IMG/VR virus record: IMGVR_UViG_3300048590_000075
Location: 1 to 53,153 of that record
From: a virus
Length of the DNA: 53,153 nt
Reading direction: 5' to 3' (one strand)
The notes under the pieces were generated by a model. The model had not been told where the DNA came from and made no database searches. It was given only the letters and a program-made list of their open reading frames with translations. Both the position numbers and the translations under genes were made by a program. This document shows positions 36,910 to 45,667 of this stretch, in pieces (within the stretch, counting starts at the first letter, position 1; each line of letters begins with the position of its first letter).

Positions 36910-39900
36910 TCACCTCACCGTGTTGATCAGCGTGTTCGGGAAGAGCGCGTTGAAGTTGATCATCGGACGCAGGTTCATCAGCCCGTCGCCGGGAACCCCG
37001 ATGTTGACGCAGGGCACGCCCTTCCAGACCGCGTTCTGCATATCCTCGGGGTATTTCAGCGAGGCCCCGGCGCCGCCCGGCAGGAGCATGATCGTGTCGG
37101 TGTTGATGAACTTCTGCGTGCCATTGCCGTAGTAAAGCTCGATGTTGCCGCCAACGAGTTCTGCCCGCTGCGCCGGCTGGCCGTTGATGTAGAAGCCCAT
37201 CGCCTGCGTGTAGTGCGGGAAGGTCGCGGGGTTGAGCTGGCTCTCCGACCGCGCCGCAAACACGTTGGTGATGGCACCAGCCGCCGCGCTGATCGTCACC
37301 TTCGTATCGGCCCAGGTCACGGAGGTGATCTCCGGCTGGGTCGTGACCAGCCCGAGCGCCTCGCACATCGCATAGGCAAGATGCCCCGCGAACCTCTGGC
37401 CGCCGTCCGCGTTCTTTCGGCTCGGGTGCGGGATGTCGGTCCAGCCCCCGCCCGAGGCATAGCCGTTGAGGTAGGAGCAAAGCTCGATCCCCCGCAGCGA
37501 CGGCCCGACACTGGCGCCGGCGAAGAACGTATCCACCGCCTGCCTGCATCCGTGGATGTTGGCGCTTGTGTAGTCGGTATGGGCGCCGCCGCCGGTCGGG
37601 GTGTCGTAGCTGTCGTTGTCCTGCCGCACGTCGAACTTGTGCTGCCCGAGGACCGGGATCGTCACGGCCGGGTTGAACTGTTCCGGCATCAGGTGCGCGA
37701 CCGAGAAGGCTGTGGCACCGCTCTTGTTCTTGACGTTCCACGGCGCGCTGATCGCCGCGCCGTTGTCCTTGCCGAGCCAGAGGTTCTCGAAGGCCCGCGC
37801 ATAGGCGGTGTCGAGGTTGCGGTTGGCCGAGAGCCACGACTGGTATTGCAGGCCGGGCGTTCCCGAGAGCGCGCCCTTAATCGCGGCGACGGTCGAGAAC
37901 GGGAAGGACGCCGAGCCATCGTTGAAGAGCGTCTGCCAGCCCATGCCGGTGTAGGTGATCCAGCCGACCTCCCAGGTATCGAGCGGCCCGCCAATGGCAA
38001 TGAGCATGTTGGCGAAGGCGATCATCGGCCCGGAGAGGCTGGCGTCTGACGCCACGATCCATTTCGAGACAACCGGGCGAGGGTCGCCGACGCGCGGGTT
38101 GTGATAGACGAACTTGACCCGGTTGTCGGCGGTCAGCGCGGGCTTCGACGGCGCTCCGGCCGCATCCGCGTTCAGGATGTGCTCGATTTCCGACTGGCCG
38201 TAGAGCACCATGATCCGGTGCGTCCCGGCAGGAGCGGCGACATTGATCTGGTTCGAGGATGCCGACCATGCCCCTGCGCCGATCCCGTTCACCGCGCGGA
38301 ACTGGATGCGGTAGTTGCTGGCGGCGGTCACGGGGATGTTGCCAGCCGTCCTCGACACGTCCTGCACCGTGGTCCAGTTGGTGCCGTCGGTGGACCAGCG
38401 CAGGTCGTAGCGGGTAATCAGCGAGCGCATGTTGAGGGGCCGCGCGTTCGCGGCCCAGGCGATTGCGCCGGGCGCGGCCGAGATGACCGGCGCTGCCATC
38501 GTCGCGGGCACCTGCGCCGGCTGCGCGGCGAGATAGGGGTAGGGCACCGGCGCACCGATGCCGACGACCTTCCCCGCCGCAACCGAGGCAGCGTAGTCGA
38601 AATAGCGCACATACCAGTCGTCGAACCGCGCCGACGAATGCATCAGGGTCGGGTGATACCGAAGATCGACCAGCACATCGTAAAAGACGTTCCCCGCCTT
38701 GCCACCGTTGCCAACGCTGAGGAATGTGCTCTGTGCCGCCGGATCGTCGTGGCCGACGAGGATATTTTCCTCGACGATCAGCCCGGCGCCACCGGCGCCG
38801 CCGAAATCGGATGGCGCCTGACGGATCGCGTTGTTGAAGCCGGTGCCGCCGCCCGGCGTGACGCTCGTGGGCGTCCTGTTGCCGACCATGAGGTTCCGCC
38901 GGATGAAGCTGCCCGGCTCGGCCAGCCGGAAGTCGATGCCGTCGATATGCGCCCCGGACGTGAGGTGGCAGCCGAACAGCAGGTTGTCTCTGGCCTGAAG
39001 ATAGTTCCCGGCGCCGGGCCCCTTGATCGGGTCTTGCCCGGCCCAGTCCCGCAGATCGTTATTGTGCGCGACAGCGGTGCCTGTGGCGTCGTTGAAGGAC
39101 AGTTCCACGATGCCGCCACGATAGCCGGGATTGGTGATCCGGCAGTATCGCACGGTCGGGTTGAGGCCGCCGATGCTCCACTGGCGACCCTGACCGCCGG
39201 CACCGTTGGCGTTCACGTCGCCAAGGCAGTCCTCGAAGATGTTGTTTGCCCCGGAGTTGACCAGCTTGAAGCCGGAAAAATCAACGCCGGTGATGGTCTT
39301 GTTCGAGCCGGTGACGGTGATGGTGGAGCCGTTGTTCGAGACGCCGGACTGCCCCGCCGCCCATGTCGCGGCAGACGTAAGTGGGCTTACCCTCGGGCCA
39401 ACGCCGGTGCCGCCGTCATAGGCGAAAACCTCGTCATACCAGACGCCGCTACCGCCGGAGGCGATGGCCGTGGTCCAGGTCCAGGTATCGTCGGTTCCGG
39501 CAGCGATGCCGTTCCCGGCAACATCCGTGACCACGCCCGCGTCCCAACGCAGCGAATACTGTCGGATGTCGTTCTGCGACATGGTGGGCGTGAACGAGAC
39601 GGTATTGCCCGCGATCACGGTCTGACCGACCGGGAAGGTTTCCAGCACCGCGCCGCCGGTCATGTCGTAGACGATGAAGTTGCCGGCCCCGGCGACGACC
39701 GGCTCGCTGAGAGTAACGGTGACGGGCGCGTTCTGCTCGATCCCCGTGCCGCTCGGCGTGACACTCGAAACCGTCGGCGCGGTGGTGTCGATGGCAACCG
39801 AGGTTCCCGTGACCTTGATCGTCAGCGACCCCTTGGCGGCCGACACCACCGAGCCGTCTTCAAGCGCCCAGCGGTGCGAGGTAATCGTGAGGAGCGTGAC

Positions 39901-40362
39901 GGTCTGGCCCTGCGCCGGGGCCAGCGCCGCATCGGCTGCGTTGTAGCTAACCTGCACGAAGCCCCAGAAGCCGAGGGTGATGGTGAAGATGCCGGAAGTG
40001 AAGACGAAGGATTCCGCATGGGTCGCATCGGTCGCCGCGTCGTCCATCGTGAAATTGTAGGTCGTGCCTCCCACCACCATGTCATACATTCGGACGAAAA
40101 CCCCGGCTTGCGGATAGGGGAAAGGAATGAGGCGGTTATGGATGGCTTCGATGGTGCCGTCGGTCATGATGTTGAACTCCAGATCGGGGGTATCACCGGG
40201 AAGCGGATCAGATGGAGGCGCGGTCTCGGAGACGCGGGTGATGCGCATGCCGGGGCCGACCTGTGCGCCGTTCGAGACGTAGACCGGCTCGCCCGCCGCG
40301 TTGAGCTTCAGATCGCGCCAGGACCCGGCGCTCTCCACCCATATTTCCAGCTTGCGGGTCAT
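36910..40362 (-). CDS. Tail spike/fibre with beta-helix, FN3-like and SGNH hydrolase-like domains
   Basis: 1150 residues from ATG 40362 (ATGA overlap). Domains in order: an N-terminal adaptor (TRKLEIWVESAGSWRDL); an Ig-like part near residues 210-310 (PTVSSVTPSGTGIEQNAPVTVTLSEPV); a right-handed beta-helix (VRYCRITNPGYRGGIVEL..., FRLAEPGSFIRRNLMVGN); a fibronectin III-like part (ITRYDLRWSTDGTNW); then from residue 710 an SGNH/acetylesterase-like domain with GTHRIMVLYGQSEIEH (oxyanion block) and a catalytic-type GGGWTDIPHPSR. It should bind and de-acetylate surface polysaccharide. Confidence 0.78.
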   Translation of the reverse strand: MTRKLEIWVESAGSWRDLKLNAAGEPVYVSNGAQVGPGMRITRVSETAPPSDPLPGDTPDLEFNIMTDGTIEAIHNRLIPFPYPQAGVFVRMYDMVVGGTTYNFTMDDAATDATHAESFVFTSGIFTITLGFWGFVQVSYNAADAALAPAQGQTVTLLTITSHRWALEDGSVVSAAKGSLTIKVTGTSVAIDTTAPTVSSVTPSGTGIEQNAPVTVTLSEPVVAGAGNFIVYDMTGGAVLETFPVGQTVIAGNTVSFTPTMSQNDIRQYSLRWDAGVVTDVAGNGIAAGTDDTWTWTTAIASGGSGVWYDEVFAYDGGTGVGPRVSPLTSAATWAAGQSGVSNNGSTITVTGSNKTITGVDFSGFKLVNSGANNIFEDCLGDVNANGAGGQGRQWSIGGLNPTVRYCRITNPGYRGGIVELSFNDATGTAVAHNNDLRDWAGQDPIKGPGAGNYLQARDNLLFGCHLTSGAHIDGIDFRLAEPGSFIRRNLMVGNRTPTSVTPGGGTGFNNAIRQAPSDFGGAGGAGLIVEENILVGHDDPAAQSTFLSVGNGGKAGNVFYDVLVDLRYHPTLMHSSARFDDWYVRYFDYAASVAAGKVVGIGAPVPYPYLAAQPAQVPATMAAPVISAAPGAIAWAANARPLNMRSLITRYDLRWSTDGTNWTTVQDVSRTAGNIPVTAASNYRIQFRAVNGIGAGAWSASSNQINVAAPAGTHRIMVLYGQSEIEHILNADAAGAPSKPALTADNRVKFVYHNPRVGDPRPVVSKWIVASDASLSGPMIAFANMLIAIGGPLDTWEVGWITYTGMGWQTLFNDGSASFPFSTVAAIKGALSGTPGLQYQSWLSANRNLDTAYARAFENLWLGKDNGAAISAPWNVKNKSGATAFSVAHLMPEQFNPAVTIPVLGQHKFDVRQDNDSYDTPTGGGAHTDYTSANIHGCRQAVDTFFAGASVGPSLRGIELCSYLNGYASGGGWTDIPHPSRKNADGGQRFAGHLAYAMCEALGLVTTQPEITSVTWADTKVTISAAAGAITNVFAARSESQLNPATFPHYTQAMGFYINGQPAQRAELVGGNIELYYGNGTQKFINTDTIMLLPGGAGASLKYPEDMQNAVWKGVPCVNIGVPGDGLMNLRPMINFNALFPNTLINTVR

Positions 40363-42329
40363 GCGGGCCTCAGCACGATGGAGAAACCGATCCACGAGCA
40401 CGAGGCGCTCGTCTCGCCGCCGGTGAAAGCGTCGGGATCGAAGGCGCCGGCGGTCCAGTCGGTCTTGACGGCTGCGCCGATCACGCCGCCACGGGTCGAG
40501 CCCGCGCCCTGCGCCTGGTGAAAGCCGGTCATGTTCGCTGGCCCGGTGAAGGCGACAGGCGTGGGGTCGGACGATCCGAAGCCGCCTGCGAGGATCAGCG
40601 CGCCGGCCGTCACCGGCGTGATCGCCGGGGGGTTGACCATCGCCGAGTTGACATCGCTCGTCGTCACCACCGCGACATCGAGCGCGGTTGCCGCATCGAT
40701 GCCGCGCGCGACGAAGGCGATGGCACCGCCGCCACCAGCTGAGTTGTTGACCAGCGAGACCGTGACGGAAGTGTCGGGCACCGCCCCCATGCGCTTGCGC
40801 CAAGCCCGCAAGTTCGACTTGAAGCTGTCGCTGATGAAGATGTTGGCGATGATCTCGGTCCAGGTGCCATCCGGGCCAGCCGGCGCCGTGTCGATGCCGG
40901 AGGAGCCACCCGCGATGAGGATCACCTCGTCGCCCGTCGTCGCCGCCGATGCGATGCCGTCAACAAGCGCGGTGAGGTCAATGTTGGCCGAGCCGCCGTT
41001 GTTCGCGCCCACGCCTTTCCATCCGACGATGGAGATGCCCGCCGCCGCCGTAGTGAAGCCGTCGCCGGATGCCACAGTGGATTGGTTCGCCGCCGCGTCC
41101 TCGTGCATGAAATGGATCGTGTAGGCGGTCGATGCGGTCAGACCCGATGGCGCCGGGGAAAGCGTCTGGACGCCCGTTGCGGCAACCGCCTGCGATCCCG
41201 CATCCGCCGCTGCCGCGCCAGTGTGATCCTGCCCTGCCTTCACCTGAGCCTTCGTCGGCGCGGTGCCAGAGGTCGAGACCACCCACCAGAGCGTGCCATT
41301 GCCCTCGTCCGTGCTTACCGATCCAGTCGCAGCCGTCGCGCCGTTCGCTGCATCTACCGGCGAGGACAGCACGGGCGCAGTCGCATCGGCCAGCGTCGTC
41401 GTCACGCTCTTGGTGTCGCTGTCCGCGCCGTTCCCCTTCGCATTCACCGCGCGGATCAGCACGTTCGTCGCCGCGCCGTCGGTGAAGCCCGCGACATCGT
41501 AATTGCCGGTTGTGGTGCCGCCGAGGCTCGTCCACGCGCCCGCGCCGACTTTGCGCTCAAGGTCCATGATCGCCGAACCGTTCGCCGCCGGAAGCGAGGA
41601 AATGGCGATCCGCGCATCGCCGCCGGTGACAAGATCGGTGACGGTCCACTGGCCCGAGGTGAAGGCGTCGGGAGCGCCGGTCGTGGTGACGGACTTCGTG
41701 TCCGACCATGCGCCGGGGCCGCTGGCGTTAATGGCGCGCACCTGAATATCGGTCGCCGTGCCGTCCGGCAGGCCGCCGATGCCATACGTTCCAGTCGCCG
41801 CCGCGCCCCACGACTGTGCCGCGCCAACACCGATCCTGTATTCCAGATCGGTGAGCGCCGAGCCGTTGTCGGCCGGAAGCGTCGAGATCGTGACTGTCGC
41901 ATCGCCGTTCGTGCCTGCGTCTGCGATGGACCAGTTCCCGACGACGAAGGCATCCGGCACCGCGCCGCCACCCGGCGGAACAGTCCACTCAAGGTCCGAC
42001 GTGGCATAGCTGAAGTCGATGATCGTGCTCGGCTCGGCGTAGTAGTCCCGCGTCGCCGCCCCGGCCGTCAGGTGGACCAGCGCCGCGCCCACCACATCGC
42101 CAGCCTGCAGGACGTAGGTTGAGAGCACCGGCCCGCCGTCGACGGTGTAGGCGACGCTCGCCTCAACAACCGGGATGCCATCGAAGTCGGGATAGACGCC
42201 CGCCGTGAAGGCGCTCCCGATCACGTCGCCAACGCGCATCTTCGCCGGATCGAGATACGCGGGCGTGGTGATCTGGATCGTAGGCACCACGATCCCGCCG
42301 CCAAGCATCAGGAACAGGTTGATGTTCAT
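40359..42329 (-). CDS. Virion surface/fibre protein with fibronectin III-like repeats
   Basis: 656 residues. Two close FN3-like repeats (PDAFVVGNWSIADAGTNGDATVTISTLPADNGSALTDLEYRIG and PDAFTSGQWTVTDLVTGGDARIAISSLPAANGSAIMDLERKVG) and a third, more distant one, are followed by a compact C-terminal domain ending SIVLRPA. No enzyme motif. Ig/FN3 modules of this type bind carbohydrates weakly and stand on phage surfaces. It lies between two spike genes. Confidence 0.75.
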   Translation of the reverse strand: MNINLFLMLGGGIVVPTIQITTPAYLDPAKMRVGDVIGSAFTAGVYPDFDGIPVVEASVAYTVDGGPVLSTYVLQAGDVVGAALVHLTAGAATRDYYAEPSTIIDFSYATSDLEWTVPPGGGAVPDAFVVGNWSIADAGTNGDATVTISTLPADNGSALTDLEYRIGVGAAQSWGAAATGTYGIGGLPDGTATDIQVRAINASGPGAWSDTKSVTTTGAPDAFTSGQWTVTDLVTGGDARIAISSLPAANGSAIMDLERKVGAGAWTSLGGTTTGNYDVAGFTDGAATNVLIRAVNAKGNGADSDTKSVTTTLADATAPVLSSPVDAANGATAATGSVSTDEGNGTLWWVVSTSGTAPTKAQVKAGQDHTGAAAADAGSQAVAATGVQTLSPAPSGLTASTAYTIHFMHEDAAANQSTVASGDGFTTAAAGISIVGWKGVGANNGGSANIDLTALVDGIASAATTGDEVILIAGGSSGIDTAPAGPDGTWTEIIANIFISDSFKSNLRAWRKRMGAVPDTSVTVSLVNNSAGGGGAIAFVARGIDAATALDVAVVTTSDVNSAMVNPPAITPVTAGALILAGGFGSSDPTPVAFTGPANMTGFHQAQGAGSTRGGVIGAAVKTDWTAGAFDPDAFTGGETSASCSWIGFSIVLRPA

Positions 42330-42360
42330 GGCGCCTCCTTTTGTTCGCGTATCGTCATGA

Positions 42361-45300
42361 TCAGATCGGTTTCACGGTGATCTCGGCGCGGCCGTCGGGC
42401 AGGATGCGGCGCACCCGGCCGACGCTCAGCCGGTACTCGGCGAAGGTGACGGCATCGTCATCGACGAACCTGGCGCCGATGCGGCCGTCTCCGGCGCGCT
42501 CCGGCACGATCCAGTCGCCGGGCTTCGCGCCCGTGACGTTGACCGGCACCTTGCCGCAATAGGCGATGCGGTCGACGCGCTGGCGGGCGGCCTCGGCGGC
42601 CGCGCGGCGGGCCGCCAGCGCCGCCTCGTGGGGCACCAGCACGGCGGCGCGCCAGTCGGCGAGATGCGCATCGCGGGCGGCCTGCCAGGCCGCGTGCGCC
42701 GCGTCCCAGTCCGCCGCCCGCGCCGCCACGTCGGCGGCGTCGCTCGTGCGCGTGTTGACCATCGGCCGCTCGCCGAGGCCGTGGGCGCGCAGATGCACGG
42801 GCTCCTCATAAGCCGGCTCCACCGGCTCGGCCGCATCGCCGCCCCAGGTGTCGCCGCCGACGAGGTTGGGGCTGGTGGACTTCACCGCGAAGGAGATCGC
42901 GAGGTCGAAGCGATCGGTCAGCAGGCCGTCGGCATCGAAGCCGACGATGGCGCCCTTGGCGATGTGGCCGCAGTCCGCGTGTTTGGTCTCGTATTCGGCA
43001 TAGTCCGCACCGCTCGCGTTGATCGTGCCGCCGGCATTGATCGAGCGGCCGGTGGTGCTGTTGGCGCGCATCCGAAGCGCCGCGTCGGCGGTGTTGGCGA
43101 CGGTGCCGGCGGCGAGATATGCGCGCAAGCCCTCCTGCCCGTCCGAGGCGCGGGCAAGCGCCAGGATTTCGTTGCCCTCGGCGCTGGCGTTGGTGAGGAC
43201 CAGCCGTGCCTGGTTGTCGAGCACCATCGCGCCCGAGACGGAGTTCTTGTAGAGCACCGCGTCGGAACCGCCGCCGCTGAGCTTGATGCCGTGGGTGGCG
43301 CCGGCGCCGAGATGGATCGCGGCGTCCGAGAAGGTCGCGGCCTGGCTGTCGTAGCCCACCACTCCGGCGAAGGTGCTGCCGAGCCAGATGCCGCGCCCCG
43401 AAATGTTGCCGAGCCAGAGGCCGGTCGCGAAGGTGCCGCCGGCCGAGCCGGCCACGGCGACGGCCGCGAAATTCACCGGATCGTCGAAGCAGTTGACCAG
43501 CAGCCCCGCGCCGTTCTGCGCGCCCGTGCCCGCCGCCATCTGAATGTCGATCTCGTGGCCGAGCACCGCCGTCGGATTGCCCTCCGGGTAGTCGAGCCCG
43601 CGCGAGTTGCTGAGCACCGAGACATGGCCCCAGAGGTTCTGCGGCCCGAGCCCGATGGTGCAGGCGGCAGAGCCACCCACGTTGCCGTTACCCTCCGGCA
43701 GGCCGATCGAGAAGGCGTGGAGCGTGGTCTGAGGCGAGTCCGGCGCGGTCGCCCCCCACTCGCGCGAGAAGGCATGGTCGGAAACGGCCATGACGTTGCC
43801 GGGCCATTGGCCCTTGGTGTCGCGCGCGCGGAGCTCGTCGGCCAGCTCGACCAGGCTGTTCATGCCGCGCACCGAGGTCAGGGTCGCCTCGTTGGCGCGG
43901 TCGAAGCGCAGGATTACCCCCTGCGGCCGCGTGGGCGTGAACACCGCGCCGTCGGTCACCCAGGCGCGGTGGCGAAAGCCGCTGACCGCGAAGAACTGGT
44001 CGCCGAAATCGTAGGGCAGGTTGCCGAGCATGGCGGCGGCGAGGTTGCTGCCGAGAAGCCGCGATCCCGCCGCCGTGGTGCGGTGGCTAGCCAGCTGATA
44101 CCCGGTGAGGCCGGGGATGAAGGTGGCGCGGATCGTCCACTTGTGGATATGGGCAAGCGCGAGGTCAACCGCGCCGCCGGAGCCGGAGAACTCGGTGATG
44201 AAACGCGCCACCACGAGCTTCGCTTTCGCGGCCCCGGCGATGCCGGCGCGCAGCCCGGTCATGAGACTGTTCAGATAGCCGCCGGCCTGCGCCTCGGTCG
44301 TGGCGCCGGTGGCGTCGGCATAGCCGCCCGCCCAGGCGACGCCGATGAAGCGGTTGGTGCCGCCCCCGTGCGCGAGGGCCGCGTTGATGCCGGTCACCGC
44401 GGCGGTATAGGCCGCACCCCCCGACTGCCAGGCCGACATGGTGCCGGCGACGGTGCCGGCGGCGGCGACGATGATGATGCCGCGGTTGGCGGGGGTTTTC
44501 GCCAGCATCCCCTTGGCGAAGTTGAGGCCGGGGCTGACGCCCGCCGCCGGTCCCGGCCCGCCGAGCGGCTGGCCCGCCGCGGTGATGCCCGGAAGATCGT
44601 AAGAATACTGCAGGATGCGCGCGTCGGGCGCATCGAGCACGCCGTCGATCGGGCCGGGGTTGTCGCCCGCCATCCAGTCGTCGCCGGCCAAGAGGTAGAC
44701 GTCATAGCCTGCCGGCGTCGGGAAGGCCCATGTGCCGGCCGGGATCACGCATTCGCGCTGGCCGGCGAAGTCCCACATCCGCTGGAAGGCGGCGCGGTCG
44801 TCGGTGACACCATCGCCCTTCGCACCGAACATGCGCGGCGTGATCAGAAGGTTGCCGGGAGAGACGTAGAGCTTCACCCCGCCCGCCGTGGTGGCGTGAT
44901 GATCGGATGCGCCCGAGGCTGCGACCGTGAAAAGCGCGCCCCCGGCGTAGACGACTTCGCCAGTCGCGGCCATGAGAGACGTAGACGCCAGAAGGTCGGT
45001 GACGCTGCCGAAGTGAAGCCCGCCCATGCTGGCGAGCATGGTGAACGCCACCGCCGCAGCACCGATCTGCGGGTCATCGGTGGTGACAGACCATTCGGTG
45101 TTTCCGTTGGCAGCACCGCTCACCACATAGACGCGCGTCCCCTGTACCGCGTCCCTAACCCCGTTGAAGTCCTCGGCGCGCGACCACGATCCGGTGGAGA
45201 CATTCCAGATGCCATTGTCGATCGCGCTCGCCTGATCCTTGACCAGCACACGATCGCCGCCGGCAAGCGCCACGCCGTCGACGGTTTGCTCGCCCGACAG

Positions 45301-45393
45301 CGTGATGTTCGCCGTTGTCGCCACGCGAACCGGCGCCTTCACCGCCACGGAAGTCTCGATTCCTTCCAGCCGGTCCAGATAGGTTGATGCCAT
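42361..45393 (-). CDS. Tail spike with SGNH-like domain and Peptidase_G2-like C-terminus
   Basis: 1010 residues. The N-terminus (STYLDRLEGIETSVAVKAPVRVATTANITLSG) is a particle-binding type found on many tail fibres. MFGAKGDGVTDDRAAFQRMW near residue 185 is the start of a pectate-lyase-like beta-helix. Residues 250-400 look like an inserted hydrolase domain (GIIIVAAAGTVAGTMSAW). The C-terminal 170 residues, NASGADYAEYETKHADCG...FAVKSTSPNLVGGDTW and RIAYCGKVPVNVTGAKPGDWIVP, resemble an intramolecular chaperone (Peptidase_G2) that often cuts itself off after trimer folding. Confidence 0.75.
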   Translation of the reverse strand: MASTYLDRLEGIETSVAVKAPVRVATTANITLSGEQTVDGVALAGGDRVLVKDQASAIDNGIWNVSTGSWSRAEDFNGVRDAVQGTRVYVVSGAANGNTEWSVTTDDPQIGAAAVAFTMLASMGGLHFGSVTDLLASTSLMAATGEVVYAGGALFTVAASGASDHHATTAGGVKLYVSPGNLLITPRMFGAKGDGVTDDRAAFQRMWDFAGQRECVIPAGTWAFPTPAGYDVYLLAGDDWMAGDNPGPIDGVLDAPDARILQYSYDLPGITAAGQPLGGPGPAAGVSPGLNFAKGMLAKTPANRGIIIVAAAGTVAGTMSAWQSGGAAYTAAVTGINAALAHGGGTNRFIGVAWAGGYADATGATTEAQAGGYLNSLMTGLRAGIAGAAKAKLVVARFITEFSGSGGAVDLALAHIHKWTIRATFIPGLTGYQLASHRTTAAGSRLLGSNLAAAMLGNLPYDFGDQFFAVSGFRHRAWVTDGAVFTPTRPQGVILRFDRANEATLTSVRGMNSLVELADELRARDTKGQWPGNVMAVSDHAFSREWGATAPDSPQTTLHAFSIGLPEGNGNVGGSAACTIGLGPQNLWGHVSVLSNSRGLDYPEGNPTAVLGHEIDIQMAAGTGAQNGAGLLVNCFDDPVNFAAVAVAGSAGGTFATGLWLGNISGRGIWLGSTFAGVVGYDSQAATFSDAAIHLGAGATHGIKLSGGGSDAVLYKNSVSGAMVLDNQARLVLTNASAEGNEILALARASDGQEGLRAYLAAGTVANTADAALRMRANSTTGRSINAGGTINASGADYAEYETKHADCGHIAKGAIVGFDADGLLTDRFDLAISFAVKSTSPNLVGGDTWGGDAAEPVEPAYEEPVHLRAHGLGERPMVNTRTSDAADVAARAADWDAAHAAWQAARDAHLADWRAAVLVPHEAALAARRAAAEAARQRVDRIAYCGKVPVNVTGAKPGDWIVPERAGDGRIGARFVDDDAVTFAEYRLSVGRVRRILPDGRAEITVKPI

Positions 45394-45416
45394 GTCGTTA
45401 TTGCCTCATGGTAAAG

Positions 45417-45435
45417 CCCGCCCAAAGTGGACGGG
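45417..45435 (-). terminator. Hairpin upstream of the tail spike gene
   Basis: Minus strand CCCGTCC-ACTTT-GGGCGGG: a 7-bp stem with one G-U pair and a 5-base loop, followed by CTTTACC. It lies between the end of the giant virion gene and the tail spike start, 24 bases before the latter. The U tract is short, so it may be a partial terminator that lowers downstream expression or an mRNA processing site. Confidence 0.4.
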
Positions 45436-45481
45436 TTGCCTGCGTTCAGGTTTTGGGTTGCGAGCCACTCAGGAGGAGCGG

Positions 45482-45667
45482 ATGACGAAGTTGCTCAGGA
45501 TCGCGTTTGCCGCGGTGAGCCTGTTTCTGGCCTTCGGGCTTTTCATTAGCGCCGGGCGCGACCCCGGCCATGCGTCAGGTCTGCTTTTCATGGCCGCGAT
45601 GTTTGCGACCAACGGCTTTCTTCACTGGACCGCGCGATCAGCGGGCCAGCGGGTTGCGCCCGAGTAG
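45482..45667 (+). CDS. Small membrane protein on the opposite strand (moron candidate)
   Basis: 61 residues with AGGAGGAGCGG before the ATG. Two hydrophobic segments (LLRIAFAAVSLFLAFGLFI and ASGLLFMAAMFATNGFLHW). It is the only plus-strand gene within the 32-kb late operon and overlaps the 3' end of the giant virion gene by 30 bases. Such isolated, opposite genes are typical morons, expressed apart from the lytic program. No clear promoter is seen in the 90 bases upstream. Confidence 0.55.
   Translation: MTKLLRIAFAAVSLFLAFGLFISAGRDPGHASGLLFMAAMFATNGFLHWTARSAGQRVAPE

Noticed and set aside
38101-40521. 806-codon open frame on the plus strand
   Set aside because: It is antisense to the spike genes and its product is Arg/His/Val-rich without any domain. 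Long antisense frames like this are expected opposite genes with G/C-rich third positions. The same holds for 42628-45387 and 46889-49321.
42361-45393. Diversity-generating retroelement variable region, as in phage BPP-1
   Set aside because: No reverse transcriptase gene and no second copy of a spike 3' end were seen in the window, so the receptor-binding genes are not likely to be retroelement targets here.
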